Source: Melghiribacillus thermohalophilus (lineage in GTDB: Bacteria > Bacillota > Bacilli > Bacillales > Alkalibacillaceae). Taken from it: DNA of 64,000 bases. How positions within the stretch are numbered: the stretch's first letter is position 1; each line of letters starts with the position of its first letter. Positions 33,245-42,110 of the stretch are shown piece after piece. The notes beneath the pieces are model-generated. The model was not told the DNA's origin, searched no databases, and saw only the letters and a program-made list of their open reading frames with translations. The translations under genes and the position numbers were made by a program. The stretch is from assembly GCF_004342905.1 (NCBI RefSeq), contig NZ_SMAN01000002.1:1-64000 (forward strand), read 5' to 3'.

Positions 33245-33800
33245 ACTTATACTGTTCATTGCTTCATTAACTGTTTTTATGGTTCTTGCAAGTTGTGGTT
33301 CGGAAGAAGAATATCAGCCTGAAGAACTGACTGATGTGGACCGCTGTGAAGTGTGTAATATGGCTGTCCCACATGATCACAACGCTACGCAAATTGTGTT
33401 AAAAGACGGCAAAGCGTTGAAATTCGATGATATTGGTTGTCTGAATGAATGGATTACGGAAAACGGTACCGATGATGTCGGTGCCCAGTTTGTAAGGGAT
33501 TATCATACAGAAGAATGGATAAACCTCGAAGAAGCCACCTTTGTCTATGACAAAGACTTTAAAACACCAATGGCTTATGGCATTTTTTCGTTCAAAAATG
33601 CTGACGATGCCGAAAAATTTTTAGATGAACAGGGAACCGGCAAATTGATGACGCCAGATGATCTAGCCGATCATCACTGGGAACGGAACATGGAAATGAT
33701 GAAACAGATGAAGGAAATGATGAAGGACAATGAACATAATCATGATCATAGCAGTGAGAATGATGATGAAGAGGAGCATGCTGAAAACGACGAGCAATAA
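33234..33800 (+). CDS. nosL: NosL copper-binding lipoprotein
   Basis: A 188-residue lipoprotein with a signal ending LASC (Cys about residue 21). The copper site motif CEVCNMAV follows at about 40, then the NosL core KFDDIGCLNEWI and TPMAYGIFSF. It carries an unusual C-terminal tail rich in His, Asp, Glu and Met (MMKQMKEMMKDN, HNHDHSS), suited to hold additional metal. NosL supplies Cu(I) to NosZ. The ATG overlaps the end of nosD, with GGAGGGATT before it, so translation is coupled. Confidence 0.9.
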   Translation: MKRKLILFIASLTVFMVLASCGSEEEYQPEELTDVDRCEVCNMAVPHDHNATQIVLKDGKALKFDDIGCLNEWITENGTDDVGAQFVRDYHTEEWINLEEATFVYDKDFKTPMAYGIFSFKNADDAEKFLDEQGTGKLMTPDDLADHHWERNMEMMKQMKEMMKDNEHNHDHSSENDDEEEHAENDEQ

Positions 33801-33820
33801 GACAAAGGGTTGTGTGAGGG

Positions 33821-34645
33821 ATGGACATATTCACCATTATGAAAAATGAAATAAAACTTGGTTTTCGAAACCCATGGGCATACAGTTTTCTAGCTATTTT
33901 TACGCTTGTGAGTCTGTCTTTGTTATTCATTCAGAGTGGCCCGATTTCGGATTTGAATCAATATACCAAAACCACAGGAACATTCATGAATCTGATTTTA
34001 TACCTGCTTCCATTAATGACACTGCTCCTGGGTGCATTATCCATAACGAGTGAAAAAGAGGATGGGCGATGGAACCTTCTGTCTACCTATCCTCTCTCAT
34101 CGTTTGCTTTTATCGCAGGGAAATATGCGGGAATGTTTATTGTGCTTTCGGTGATCATCAGCTTTGGATTTGGGCTGTCAGGCCTGATCAGTGCCTTCAT
34201 GGGGCAGGGATTATCATTTTATACGGTTTTATGGATCTTCATTTTTTCGATCCTGCTAATTCTATTGTTTTTAGGTATGGCGGTCTGGATCGGGGCTGTA
34301 TCAAAAAATCGCTGGCAGGCCCTTACCATCAGTGTAGGAATCTGGTTTTTGCTGGTTCTGGCATGGCCGATATTGCTGATCGCCGGGTTGAGCCAGCTGC
34401 CATACGCTTCTATTCAGCCGACACTGGAGATTTTGATTTTTTTCAATCCCGCAGAACTGGTCCGAATCTTTGTCACCCTGTACATGGGCGGCGGACATAT
34501 ATTTGGCCCTGAATATTACCAGTGGATTGAATGGTTCCATAAACCTGCCGGCGCACTGTTTTTCATGCTCGTCTGTATGGTCTGGGTATTAGGATCTGTA
34601 GGATTAACCATCTGGAAATGGGAAAGGAACAGAAGACATGTCTGA
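33821..34645 (+). CDS. nosY: NosY ABC transporter permease
   Basis: A 274-residue membrane protein with six helices of the ABC-2 type, opening MDIFTIMKNEIKLGFRNPWA and containing TSEKEDGRWNLLSTYPLS, typical of NosY. With NosF and NosD it forms the complex that matures the copper-sulfur centre of nitrous oxide reductase. It overlaps the next gene by eight bases. Confidence 0.9.
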   Translation: MDIFTIMKNEIKLGFRNPWAYSFLAIFTLVSLSLLFIQSGPISDLNQYTKTTGTFMNLILYLLPLMTLLLGALSITSEKEDGRWNLLSTYPLSSFAFIAGKYAGMFIVLSVIISFGFGLSGLISAFMGQGLSFYTVLWIFIFSILLILLFLGMAVWIGAVSKNRWQALTISVGIWFLLVLAWPILLIAGLSQLPYASIQPTLEILIFFNPAELVRIFVTLYMGGGHIFGPEYYQWIEWFHKPAGALFFMLVCMVWVLGSVGLTIWKWERNRRHV

Positions 34646-35357
34646 TCTCGCATTGAAAGTAAAAGGCCTGGAAAAAAAATATCATGAGCAAACAGTTGTA
34701 TTCCCGATTGATCTGGAACTTCAAACAGGACAGGTTCTCGCATTATGCGGAGGAAATGGGGCAGGGAAAAGCACGATTTTAAAAATGATTGCTGGAATCG
34801 TCGAGCCAACTCAGGGAAGCATACTGGTGGACCATCTTTCCTGGGATAAAAACCGAAAAGAATATGCTAAAAAGATTGGGTACATGCCCGATCATTTTTC
34901 TCTGGATATATCACTGACTGTCCGGGAGCTTCTTCATTATTACGCCCGGTTAAAAAAAGTTCCGGGCCAGGAAGTAGATAAAGTGCTGGAGAAGGTTGGA
35001 CTCGTTTCGGCTCAGAACAAATCCCTTGAAAGCCTTTCTAAGGGCATGCGGCAGCGCTTTGTTTTTGCCCAGGCTATGCTCGGTTCTCCAAAACTGTTAA
35101 TTCTGGATGAACCAACAAACGGTCTCGATCCGTACTGGATGAAATCCTTTGTGGATATGATTCGTGATCTGAAAAAGGAAAACCAGGCAATCATATTTTC
35201 AACCCATCATCTGGACATTGCGGAAGAGACCGCTGATCTGGTTGTTTTTTTGCATGAAGGAAAGGTCATGGAATCCGGGAGCCTTGCAGAGTTGAAACAA
35301 CAATACAACAACCTTTCCCTGCAGCAAATGTTTACCCGTTTATTTTTTCAAACGTGA
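34638..35357 (+). CDS. nosF: NosF ABC transporter ATP-binding protein
   Basis: A 239-residue cytoplasmic ATPase with Walker A GGNGAGKST, signature LSKGMRQRF, Walker B LLILDEPTNGLDP and the switch histidine in FSTHHLD. It is the partner of NosY, as shown by the overlapping gene order nosD-L-Y-F. A hairpin terminator follows, closing the operon without nosZ. Confidence 0.92.
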   Translation: MSDLALKVKGLEKKYHEQTVVFPIDLELQTGQVLALCGGNGAGKSTILKMIAGIVEPTQGSILVDHLSWDKNRKEYAKKIGYMPDHFSLDISLTVRELLHYYARLKKVPGQEVDKVLEKVGLVSAQNKSLESLSKGMRQRFVFAQAMLGSPKLLILDEPTNGLDPYWMKSFVDMIRDLKKENQAIIFSTHHLDIAEETADLVVFLHEGKVMESGSLAELKQQYNNLSLQQMFTRLFFQT

Positions 35358-35369
35358 TTCTCCATCCGG

Positions 35370-35403
35370 AATCCCCTGTTCATGTTCCATGCAGGGGGTT
35401 TGT
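35370..35403 (+). terminator. terminator of the nosDLYF operon
   Basis: AATCCCCTG pairs with CAGGGGGTT around a loop that itself can pair (CATG/CATG); T-rich DNA follows. Confidence 0.6.
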
Positions 35404-35448
35404 TGTCTTTCATGTAAAAGGATCACAAAAACATCTTTCTACGGTTAT

Positions 35449-35476
35449 TTAGCACAAGCTGGAAACATGATATACT
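35449..35476 (+). promoter_or_regulatory. promoter of ywdI
   Basis: TTAGCA at 35449-35454 and TGATATACT at 35468-35476, an extended -10, are correctly spaced and lie about 35 bases before the ywdI start. Confidence 0.55.
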
Positions 35477-35509
35477 GAGGTCAGCAAAAAAGAAAAAGGG
35501 GGCATATGG

Positions 35510-35773
35510 ATGCCGGTTTCGGATCAAAAAGTCATTCGCAAAATGATGGAGGAGCTAAAACAGGCTTCAGAAAAAATGGGTCAACCTAACAATATGCGTG
35601 AACATATTCGTGCCGTCCGGGTACTTGCCGATATCATCCTCGAGGAGAAAGAGGAACCTTCAACCAGCGAAGAAGATGTTGTGAAAATAATCAAAGATGC
35701 TCCATCGAAGCAGGAGAAATCCACACCGATCGATCATGACGGAGCAAATGGTGAATCGATATTTGATTTTTAA
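35510..35773 (+). CDS. ywdI: YwdI family protein
   Basis: An 87-residue acidic soluble protein. The N-terminal half (KVIRKMMEELKQA, REHIRAVRVLADIILEE) is helical and matches YwdI of Bacillus; the C-terminal half is variable up to a conserved-looking SIFDF end. Function unknown. AAAGGGGG precedes the ATG; ywdK follows after 18 bases, as one operon. Confidence 0.75.
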   Translation: MPVSDQKVIRKMMEELKQASEKMGQPNNMREHIRAVRVLADIILEEKEEPSTSEEDVVKIIKDAPSKQEKSTPIDHDGANGESIFDF

Positions 35774-35791
35774 TACAGGGAGGAGACCATC

Positions 35792-36160
35792 ATGAAATTA
35801 TTTTTCATCATAGGAGCAATCAGCGGATTTTTGTCTGTCGCCCTTGGAGCTTTTGGAGCCCATGGACTGGAAGGGAGAATCTCTGAGAAGATGATGAAGA
35901 CGTGGGAAAAAGCGGTGGACTATCAAATGTTTCACACCACAGCCATTTTTGTTACTGCGTTACTGATGACGAAATTGAGCAGTACTTCTCTGGTTTCAGC
36001 AGGCTGGTTTTTCTTGATAGGGATTCTTCTATTTTCGGGAAGCCTTTATATTTATTCAACAAGCGGAATTAAATTTCTGGCCATGATCACGCCATTTGGT
36101 GGGATAGCTTTTTTAATTGGCTGGGTTCTTCTTGGCTATGCGACAGTTAGAATGTTATAA
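35792..36160 (+). CDS. ywdK: DUF423 membrane protein YwdK
   Basis: A 122-residue protein with four membrane helices. LSVALGAFGAHGLEGRISEKMMKTWEKAVDYQMFHT and TPFGGIAFLIGW regions are the DUF423 signature. Function unknown. Second gene of the ywdI operon; its 3' end overlaps the convergent small membrane protein gene by 14 bases. Confidence 0.85.
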   Translation: MKLFFIIGAISGFLSVALGAFGAHGLEGRISEKMMKTWEKAVDYQMFHTTAIFVTALLMTKLSSTSLVSAGWFFLIGILLFSGSLYIYSTSGIKFLAMITPFGGIAFLIGWVLLGYATVRML

Positions 36161-36401
36161 AAATATAGGTGGCAAACACAACGATTAACATAGCCCTGAT
36201 TAGATGGTTAAACAGGATCGCCGGCTGATTCCGCACATAGTAGCCAATTCCTTCAAATATAAAGCTTAAGGCTAATGCATAAAAGGCCAGTAAAAGAAGA
36301 AAATGATATACATCCCTCCACAAAGAAAGAATGCCAAAAATAAGACTGATGGCCATCATTGCGTATTGCATGCGGTAGTATTTTTCAAAGGAATTTTTCA
36401 T
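36147..36401 (-). CDS. small membrane protein of unknown function
   Basis: An 84-residue protein with three predicted membrane helices (MAISLIFGILSLW, FLLLLAFYALALSFIFEGI, LIRAMLIVVFATYIFITF) and a basic N terminus. GAAAGGAAGATCCGG precedes the ATG. I do not recognise a named family. It is on the gerQ side of the locus and could be transcribed from the cwlJ-gerQ unit. Confidence 0.65.
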   Translation of the reverse strand: MKNSFEKYYRMQYAMMAISLIFGILSLWRDVYHFLLLLAFYALALSFIFEGIGYYVRNQPAILFNHLIRAMLIVVFATYIFITF

Positions 36402-36464
36402 CCGGATCTTCCTTTCGTGACTGAAAAGGAGTACCCTTCCAAACAGAGGATACTCCCTTTTTCT

Positions 36465-36980
36465 TTACTCTTTTTCATTGCGCTGTGCATATGGATATGC
36501 GTAATCCAGCTCTTCATCAAAAACAACATAGTCGAGATAAATCATTAAAAGCAGATACCGTTTTCCGGTCTGGGGATCACTGAGGACGAGATGATCTTTT
36601 CCTGCGGCTTCGATAACCCCTTTAAAAATTTTGGCATTCCACTGCTGGTTGTTTTCAAAGGTCATATAAACAGTAGCTAATTTTCCCCGGTTCAGACGAA
36701 GAATGTTTTCGATGTATGATTCTTCTCCGGGGAACACGCCTCCACCAGGAAAACTTGCTGGAATGGTTGGCGGATATCCCCCTGGATATCCTGTGGCAGG
36801 GTAGCCTGCCTGGTACCCCGGCATTCCAGCTGGAAATCCAGGTACCCCGGTCTGGTACCCCGACAGGCCAGCCTGATACCCCGGCTGTGTTCCGGTTGGA
36901 TAAGGTCCAGCAGTCGAAGGTGTGTAAGAATAGGGGCTCTGACCCTGGGAATAAGAAGGCATATCATAATTTTTAGACAT
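36465..36980 (-). CDS. gerQ: spore coat protein GerQ
   Basis: GerQ sits in the spore coat, is cross-linked by the transglutaminase Tgl and is needed to place CwlJ. The 171-residue product has a low-complexity N-terminal half of Gly/Tyr/Pro repeats (GYQAG, GYQTG, GFPAG, GYQAG) and a conserved C-terminal domain (YIENILRLNRGKLATVYMTF, LSDPQTGKRYLLLMIYLDYV). AAAAAGGAGTGTGC before the ATG at 36980 fixes the start. cwlJ lies 16 bases upstream on the same strand. Confidence 0.92.
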   Translation of the reverse strand: MSKNYDMPSYSQGQSPYSYTPSTAGPYPTGTQPGYQAGLSGYQTGVPGFPAGMPGYQAGYPATGYPGGYPPTIPASFPGGGVFPGEESYIENILRLNRGKLATVYMTFENNQQWNAKIFKGVIEAAGKDHLVLSDPQTGKRYLLLMIYLDYVVFDEELDYAYPYAQRNEKE

Positions 36981-36996
36981 ATATGCACACTCCTTT

Positions 36997-37419
36997 TTAA
37001 AATACTCTTGGACATTCGGAGGGTAAAGGTGAATAGAAACAGTGAGATTTATATCTGCCTGTGTTCCACTGCCCGAACCACTGGGCCGGACAACTTCCCA
37101 CAGGTCTAAAAAACCATAGGGAATTGGTCGCAGGATGAAACCTTTCACCTCTGATCACTCTTCGGGCAAGGGCGATGTCCTGTTCCCTTGCGCGTTGATA
37201 AAAATACGATTTTTGAACAGCTTCAAAGCCACCTGGAGATTGAAAGACCATTTCCCTGATTGTGTCAATATACGTAAAATCCAGGCATGTCGCTCTTACC
37301 CGGTTGACACCGACATTGCCGACCATCAACATACCAAGTTTCCCGTCTTCTTCAGCTTCCGCCCGCATTAAACGGGCCAGCAATTTGACATCCTCTTCGT
37401 TGTAAGCGATAACGGCCAA
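36997..37419 (-). CDS. cwlJ: cell wall hydrolase CwlJ (spore cortex lysis)
   Basis: CwlJ degrades spore cortex peptidoglycan during germination, especially in response to Ca-dipicolinate. The 140-residue hydrolase_2 domain has LARLMRAEAEEDGKLGMLMVGNVGVNRV (catalytic Glu region), TIREMVFQSPGGFEAVQ and ATNSLWFFRPVGSCPAQW. A TTG at 37419, six bases after GAGGTG, gives an N terminus (MAVIAYNEEDVKLL) that lines up with B. subtilis CwlJ, so I prefer it to the GTG at 37428. No signal peptide, as expected for a protein assembled from the mother cell. Confidence 0.93.
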   Translation of the reverse strand: MAVIAYNEEDVKLLARLMRAEAEEDGKLGMLMVGNVGVNRVRATCLDFTYIDTIREMVFQSPGGFEAVQKSYFYQRAREQDIALARRVIRGERFHPATNSLWFFRPVGSCPAQWFGQWNTGRYKSHCFYSPLPSECPRVF

Positions 37420-37712
37420 CCATTTCACCTCACTTTTACAAACCGTTCAACACTTTAGCCTATGTAGCGAAAGCCCAATAGTGTCTTTTAAATGCCATTT
37501 GTATCATGTATATGTAAGCATGTTTGGATTAGAACTTTTTTCGAAACAGATAAGGGAATTCTGTGATGGTATGGAAATCATAGATCAAGTAAGAAGAGTC
37601 TCATGTTCCCTGACATTCGCAGACAGATTGAAGAAGGAATGATGAGGAGTTGTCTGAGCCACAGCAGGGGATCACGACAACCTGAAGGGCATATTCTCAT
37701 TATTTAATAAAA
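37420..37712. other. intergenic stretch ahead of cwlJ
   Basis: This should hold the mother-cell (sigma-E) promoter of cwlJ-gerQ. Minus-strand GATACAAAT near 37500 resembles the -10 CATACAMT, but I see no matching -35 that I would defend. No gene is present. Confidence 0.35.
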
Positions 37713-37752
37713 AAGCTGCCTCATCAGGCGACAATGCCTGATGAGACAGCTT
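37713..37752 (-). terminator. terminator of hemQ
   Basis: AAGCTGCCTCATCAGGC at 37713-37729 pairs with GCCTGATGAGACAGCTT at 37736-37752 with one mismatch; on the minus strand it is followed by seven U residues. Confidence 0.9.
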
Positions 37753-37766
37753 CACACACATGTATA

Positions 37767-38510
37767 TTACACCTGCATATAGGAAGGAAACTGCTCCTTT
37801 TCCATCCTGTGGCCGACATAAAATGGCCCAAACTCGGCAAATCGAGCACTCACTTCATCAAAACGCATTTCATAAACCAGTTTTTTAAATTGAAGGACGT
37901 CATGTCCCAGCAAAGTTACTCCCCACTCCCAGTCGTCGAAACCGATTGATCCGGTAATGATCTGACGAATTTTACCGGCATATTTACGTCCTGTTTTGCC
38001 ATGGGCATACATTAGCTTGCCACGGTCTTCTTTGGACATCATGTACCAGTTGTCATCACCCATGCGGCGCTTGTCCATTGGGTAGAAACAGATATGGTCC
38101 CATTTCGGCAAAATGGGTTTTAGGCGTGCCTGAATTTCCGGGTCTGTATCCGGATCTTTACCCTGGGCCATGTAGTTAGAAAGTTCGACTACGGATACAT
38201 AGGAATAAGCAGGAAGGGTGAATTCAGCAAATTTGGTCTTGTTCAATTCATTTTCCAGCTTATTTAACTCTTCCATGGTTGGTCTTAAATTCCAGAACAG
38301 CAGGTCTGCTTTTTGTCCGACGATGGAATAAATGCCAGAGCTTCCGTCTTTCCTTTCTTCAACAGATTCCCATTTTTCAAACAGCTGTTTTAATTCATGA
38401 AGAGCTGCTTCCCTTTCTTCGGGTGCAGCAAGCTTCCACGCTGTCCAGTCTATCGTGCGAAAATCATGCAGACTATACCAGCCATCAAGTGTTTCGACAG
38501 GTTCACTCAT
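37767..38510 (-). CDS. hemQ: coproheme decarboxylase HemQ
   Basis: HemQ (YwfI) decarboxylates iron coproporphyrin III to heme b, the last step of the coproporphyrin-dependent heme pathway of Gram-positive bacteria. The 247-residue chlorite-dismutase-fold protein shows [45 protein letters not shown] and the heme-propionate region [28 protein letters not shown] lies before the ATG. Monocistronic with a strong terminator; adjacent to lipL on the same strand. Confidence 0.93.
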   Translation of the reverse strand: MSEPVETLDGWYSLHDFRTIDWTAWKLAAPEEREAALHELKQLFEKWESVEERKDGSSGIYSIVGQKADLLFWNLRPTMEELNKLENELNKTKFAEFTLPAYSYVSVVELSNYMAQGKDPDTDPEIQARLKPILPKWDHICFYPMDKRRMGDDNWYMMSKEDRGKLMYAHGKTGRKYAGKIRQIITGSIGFDDWEWGVTLLGHDVLQFKKLVYEMRFDEVSARFAEFGPFYVGHRMEKEQFPSYMQV

Positions 38511-38629
38511 GTATATCGCTCCTTTACCGATCAGTCATTTATCGATTCTACTATAACATATTTTGACACACTTACGAAAAACACAACCAGGAAAGATTTG
38601 TGACAGTTTCTCGACAGTAACGAAACCAA

Positions 38630-39472
38630 TCAAAATCCTTCACGTTCAAGCAGTCTTTCGTTGCGCTTTTTCATTTGCTTTAATCGTTCTATATACCACG
38701 AGTGTTCTTTGTTTGATAACAGGTTGTAAAAAAGATGATTGGATAGAGCTCTGAGTTCATCCACAATACGGTTTCGGACTTCTTTGACAGACATTTTTTT
38801 CTGAAGCAGTTCCTCCAATGAAGCCATGGTTTCCGGATGAATCTCAGGATAATGAAAAGAAGGGGAAGCATCTTTTAAGGCAATCTGGTAAAACTGTCTG
38901 ATCCATTCTGACCGTTTTTGGCCGCTGCCTTCCACTGCTAAATAGATTTGAACGGCTGTACCGTTCTTTACTTTGCGCTGGGAAATACCGGCAAATTTTT
39001 TTCCCTTCATGCTCAAGTCATAAGCTCCAGGGCAATAAGAACCTTTGACTTCATATACTTCGATGGCTTTTCCTTCTTCTGCAAAAACACGCCGAATAAA
39101 GGTGACCATGGCTTCATAGCCATCATGAATCCCCAGCTGTCTGGCATCAGGAAAAATAAGGGAAAGGTTTAAAACTCCCTGATCAAGCAATACGGCCAGC
39201 CCGCCTGAATTACGGATGATCACTTGGAATCCGTTTTTTTCCAAAAAAGATACAGCTTCATCCAGATAGGGGAGGCGGCTATCAGGGATACCTAATATGA
39301 CTGCAGGATCATGAACCCACAAACGTGCTGCCGGGGGTGAGAGGTGTTCTCCCACTGAAATGCATAAGGCATCATCGATGGCAAACGAATCCACTGGCTG
39401 AACCTGATTCGACCATTCCGAATGGTCAATCACTCGTATCTGGTCAAAGGACAATAACTGATCCATCGACAT
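38630..39472 (-). CDS. lipL: octanoyl-[GcvH]:protein N-octanoyltransferase LipL
   Basis: LipL (YwfL) moves the octanoyl group from GcvH to the E2 subunits of 2-oxoacid dehydrogenases during lipoate synthesis, through a cysteine thioester. The 280-residue BPL/LPL-fold protein has VIIRNSGGLAVLLDQGVLNL, the catalytic Cys147 in GSYCPGAYDLS and KGKKFAGISQRK with the conserved lysine. GGAGAGATT precedes the ATG. It lies just upstream of hemQ, as in the B. subtilis ywf order. Confidence 0.9.
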   Translation of the reverse strand: MSMDQLLSFDQIRVIDHSEWSNQVQPVDSFAIDDALCISVGEHLSPPAARLWVHDPAVILGIPDSRLPYLDEAVSFLEKNGFQVIIRNSGGLAVLLDQGVLNLSLIFPDARQLGIHDGYEAMVTFIRRVFAEEGKAIEVYEVKGSYCPGAYDLSMKGKKFAGISQRKVKNGTAVQIYLAVEGSGQKRSEWIRQFYQIALKDASPSFHYPEIHPETMASLEELLQKKMSVKEVRNRIVDELRALSNHLFYNLLSNKEHSWYIERLKQMKKRNERLLEREGF

Positions 39473-39621
39473 AATCTCTCCTGCCTCGCTATTGGATTTA
39501 CCATACCATTATACCAGAACATGTTTCTTGCAAGAATATTAAAATACCGGTAAAATACCTGTTAGTCATGATCCTAATGGGTTGACATAGATTGATCGTT
39601 CCCTAAAAAGGAGGAAGGCAG

Positions 39622-39864
39622 ATGGGCAATGAATTTCGGGTATGCGACGAATGCCGAACCCCAAATATTAAAACACTCGTTCCGAAACTTAAACAGTTAG
39701 ATCCGGATGCTGATATTCAGATTGGCTGCCAGTCCTATTGCGGCCCTGGCCTGAAGAAAACGTTTGTATTTGTGAATAATCGCCCATGTGCAGCACCAAC
39801 AGAGGAAGAATTAATGGAAAAAGTAAAAAAAAGATTAAAAAAGAGTCAGCCAAAAGGTGTATAA
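39622..39864 (+). CDS. DUF1450 (YuzB-like) small cysteine protein
   Basis: An 80-residue protein with VCDECRTPN at the N terminus and [18 protein letters not shown], four cysteines in the DUF1450 pattern, which recalls a thioredoxin-like ferredoxin fold. Function unknown; an Fe-S or redox role has been suggested for the family only by resemblance. AAAGGAGGAAGGCAG precedes the ATG and a terminator follows. Confidence 0.8.
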   Translation: MGNEFRVCDECRTPNIKTLVPKLKQLDPDADIQIGCQSYCGPGLKKTFVFVNNRPCAAPTEEELMEKVKKRLKKSQPKGV

Positions 39865-39893
39865 ATCGCCTTGGATTTAGTCTTAACAGACCT

Positions 39894-39928
39894 AACCCAG
39901 TCACATATCCCGTGACTGGTTTTTTTAT
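39894..39928 (+). terminator. rho-independent terminator after the DUF1450 gene
   Basis: AACCCAGTCAC pairs with GTGACTGGTT (one bulged C) around a seven-base loop and runs into TTTTTTT. Confidence 0.85.
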
Positions 39929-40105
39929 GCTGGATGTGGCAAGGGAATGCTTCGGATAACTTGATACCTGTTACAGAATTACAAGGGTGATTTTCCAGCA
40001 CCCGTTTCATGAACAAACAAGAAAAGGACCTCCTTCCCTTTTTTTCTGTCGAAAAAGGATATATAATAAAGTTAAATATGGTTTTTTATGGAAAGGTCGG
40101 GGAGT

Positions 40106-41401
40106 ATGGCGTACCGTGACGAGCAGCTTCATGAAGAAAAAGTATTTAAAGATCCGGTTCACCGGTATATTCATGTTCGTGATCGGGTGATATGGGATCT
40201 GATTGGAACACCGGAATTTCAAAGATTGCGTCGCATTAAACAGCTGGGCACTTCTTATTTGACATTTCATGGTGCTGAACATAGCCGCTTTAACCATTCC
40301 CTTGGCGTGTACGAAATTGTCCGCAGAATCATCGAAAATTTTCGCCACCGGCCATTCTGGAATGAGGAAGAACGTCTTTTATGTTTAACCGCCGCTTTAT
40401 TGCACGATCTTGGCCATGGGCCATTTTCCCACTCCTTTGAAAAAGTATTTGGTCTGGACCATGAAGATTTTACCCGCAGAATTATCCTCGGAAATACCAG
40501 TGTTAATCAAATTTTGCAAAGGGTAAGTCCAGATTTTCCAAAGAATGTGGCTGATGTCATTCATAAAACCTATCCGAATAAATTGGTGGTCAGTCTGATT
40601 TCCAGTCAGATTGATGCAGATCGGATGGACTATCTTCTGAGAGATGCCTATTATACAGGAGTTAGTTACGGGCATTTTGATATGGAACGAATTCTTCGGG
40701 TAATGAGGCCGATGGAAGACCAGGTTGTCATTAAGTATAGTGGGATGCATGCGGTTGAAGACTACATTATGAGCCGCTACCAGATGTACTGGCAGGTTTA
40801 TTTTCATCCGGTTACGAGAAGTGCAGAGGTTATTCTTTCAAAAATTTTACAGCGGGTCAAGGAATTGTACGAAAGTGGATACGAATTCCATGTCAAACCG
40901 GTTCACTTTCTGAGTTTTTTCAATCAGGAGGTGAATCTGGAAGAGTACGTAAAATTGGATGAAGCAGTAGTACTCTATTATTTTCAGACCTGGGTGGATG
41001 AAAAAGACCCTGTATTAAGTGATTTGTGCAATCGGTTTGTCAACCGCCATTTATTTAAATACATCGAGTTTAATCCGAATCTTCAGCTAAAACAGTGGGC
41101 GGAACTGCAGCAATTATTTAAAAAAGCGGGCATTGATCCGGAGTATTATCTGGAAGTGGATTCTTCTTCGGACCTCCCCTATGATTTTTACCGCCCGGGG
41201 GAAGAGGAAGAAAGGTTGCCTATTCATCTGCTGATGCCTGATGGGGAACTCAGAGAATTATCGCGCCAGTCCGATATTGTTGAATCCATATCCGGAAAAA
41301 AACGGACAGATCATAAATTGTATTTTCCGATGGATTTTATTGAAGGGCTGTCGGAGCGCAGTAAAATAAAAAAAAGAATCCTGGAAATTTTGCATGGATA
41401 G
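40106..41401 (+). CDS. ywfO: HD domain phosphohydrolase YwfO
   Basis: A 431-residue HD-superfamily protein related to dNTP triphosphohydrolases. Metal ligands are visible in HSRFNHSLGVYEIV, LLHDLGHGPFSHSFE and DADRMDYLLRDA-type text (here QIDADRMDYLLRDAYYTG). YwfO-like proteins hydrolyse nucleoside triphosphates; the physiological role is not settled. AAAGG nine bases before the ATG at 40106 decides the start over 40088. ywgA follows 13 bases later. Confidence 0.88.
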   Translation: MAYRDEQLHEEKVFKDPVHRYIHVRDRVIWDLIGTPEFQRLRRIKQLGTSYLTFHGAEHSRFNHSLGVYEIVRRIIENFRHRPFWNEEERLLCLTAALLHDLGHGPFSHSFEKVFGLDHEDFTRRIILGNTSVNQILQRVSPDFPKNVADVIHKTYPNKLVVSLISSQIDADRMDYLLRDAYYTGVSYGHFDMERILRVMRPMEDQVVIKYSGMHAVEDYIMSRYQMYWQVYFHPVTRSAEVILSKILQRVKELYESGYEFHVKPVHFLSFFNQEVNLEEYVKLDEAVVLYYFQTWVDEKDPVLSDLCNRFVNRHLFKYIEFNPNLQLKQWAELQQLFKKAGIDPEYYLEVDSSSDLPYDFYRPGEEEERLPIHLLMPDGELRELSRQSDIVESISGKKRTDHKLYFPMDFIEGLSERSKIKKRILEILHG

Positions 41402-41414
41402 GAGCTGAGGGATT

Positions 41415-41915
41415 GTGTTAAAAGAACATGCCAAACTCATGGCTTTCTTTTCCGAGTGCCAGAAAGTGGAGGGGCGAAAACGTCTGCAAAAAATGATATA
41501 CATTTTAAAAAAATGCGGGTTTCCATTTTCAGAGCGGTATCATTTCCATTTCTACGGCCCATATTCGGAAGAATTAACATTACGGGTTGAAGAGTTGAAC
41601 AACCTCGGCCTTCTCAGGGAAGAAAAAGAAAAAAAGAGCGGGTATTGGCTGTATCGCTATACACTGACAGAGGAAGGCAAGAATTTTCTACAGCATTATC
41701 ATCTGGACATGCCGGATATGCAACCATACATACAAAGGCTGAATGAAAAGAGCTCCCGTTTCCTTGAACTGGTTTCCACCATGCTTTATTTTGACGGGCT
41801 AGCCGAAAATGAAATCGTGAATAAAGTCCGAAACGTCAAGAGCAAACAAAATTATACAGATGAGGAAATTGAGGAGGCGAAGGCATTTATTCGACAGATC
41901 ATCCGTCATCATTAA
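41415..41915 (+). CDS. ywgA: YwgA family protein
   Basis: A 166-residue protein starting with GTG, matching YwgA. RKRLQKMIYILKKCGFPF and FHFYGPYSEELTLRVEEL form a winged-helix-like N-terminal domain often seen in phage-associated antitoxin or SocA/GepA-like folds; the C-terminal half is helical. Function unknown. It is co-transcribed with ywfO and followed by a hairpin. Confidence 0.8.
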   Translation: MLKEHAKLMAFFSECQKVEGRKRLQKMIYILKKCGFPFSERYHFHFYGPYSEELTLRVEELNNLGLLREEKEKKSGYWLYRYTLTEEGKNFLQHYHLDMPDMQPYIQRLNEKSSRFLELVSTMLYFDGLAENEIVNKVRNVKSKQNYTDEEIEEAKAFIRQIIRHH

Positions 41916-41989
41916 TGGACAGCCAGGGGAGGGCGTTTATCATTTTTTAAAACTATAAAAAATAAAAAGAAAACACCGGGAGAAAAATT

Positions 41990-42032
41990 GGCCTGAACCT
42001 GCTCCCCTGCAGGCAATCAGGCCTTTATCTTT
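41990..42032. terminator. hairpin between ywgA and the purine permease gene
   Basis: GGCCTGA with CCTGC pairs with GCAGG and TCAGGCC; TTTATCTTTTTC follows on the plus strand. Confidence 0.75.
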
Positions 42033-42110
42033 TTCTTCGGTTTTCATGTAGATACGGTATATGGGATTTGACGTATCCTTTCATTCTTATTCGAAAGATA
42101 TCTCCCGTTT

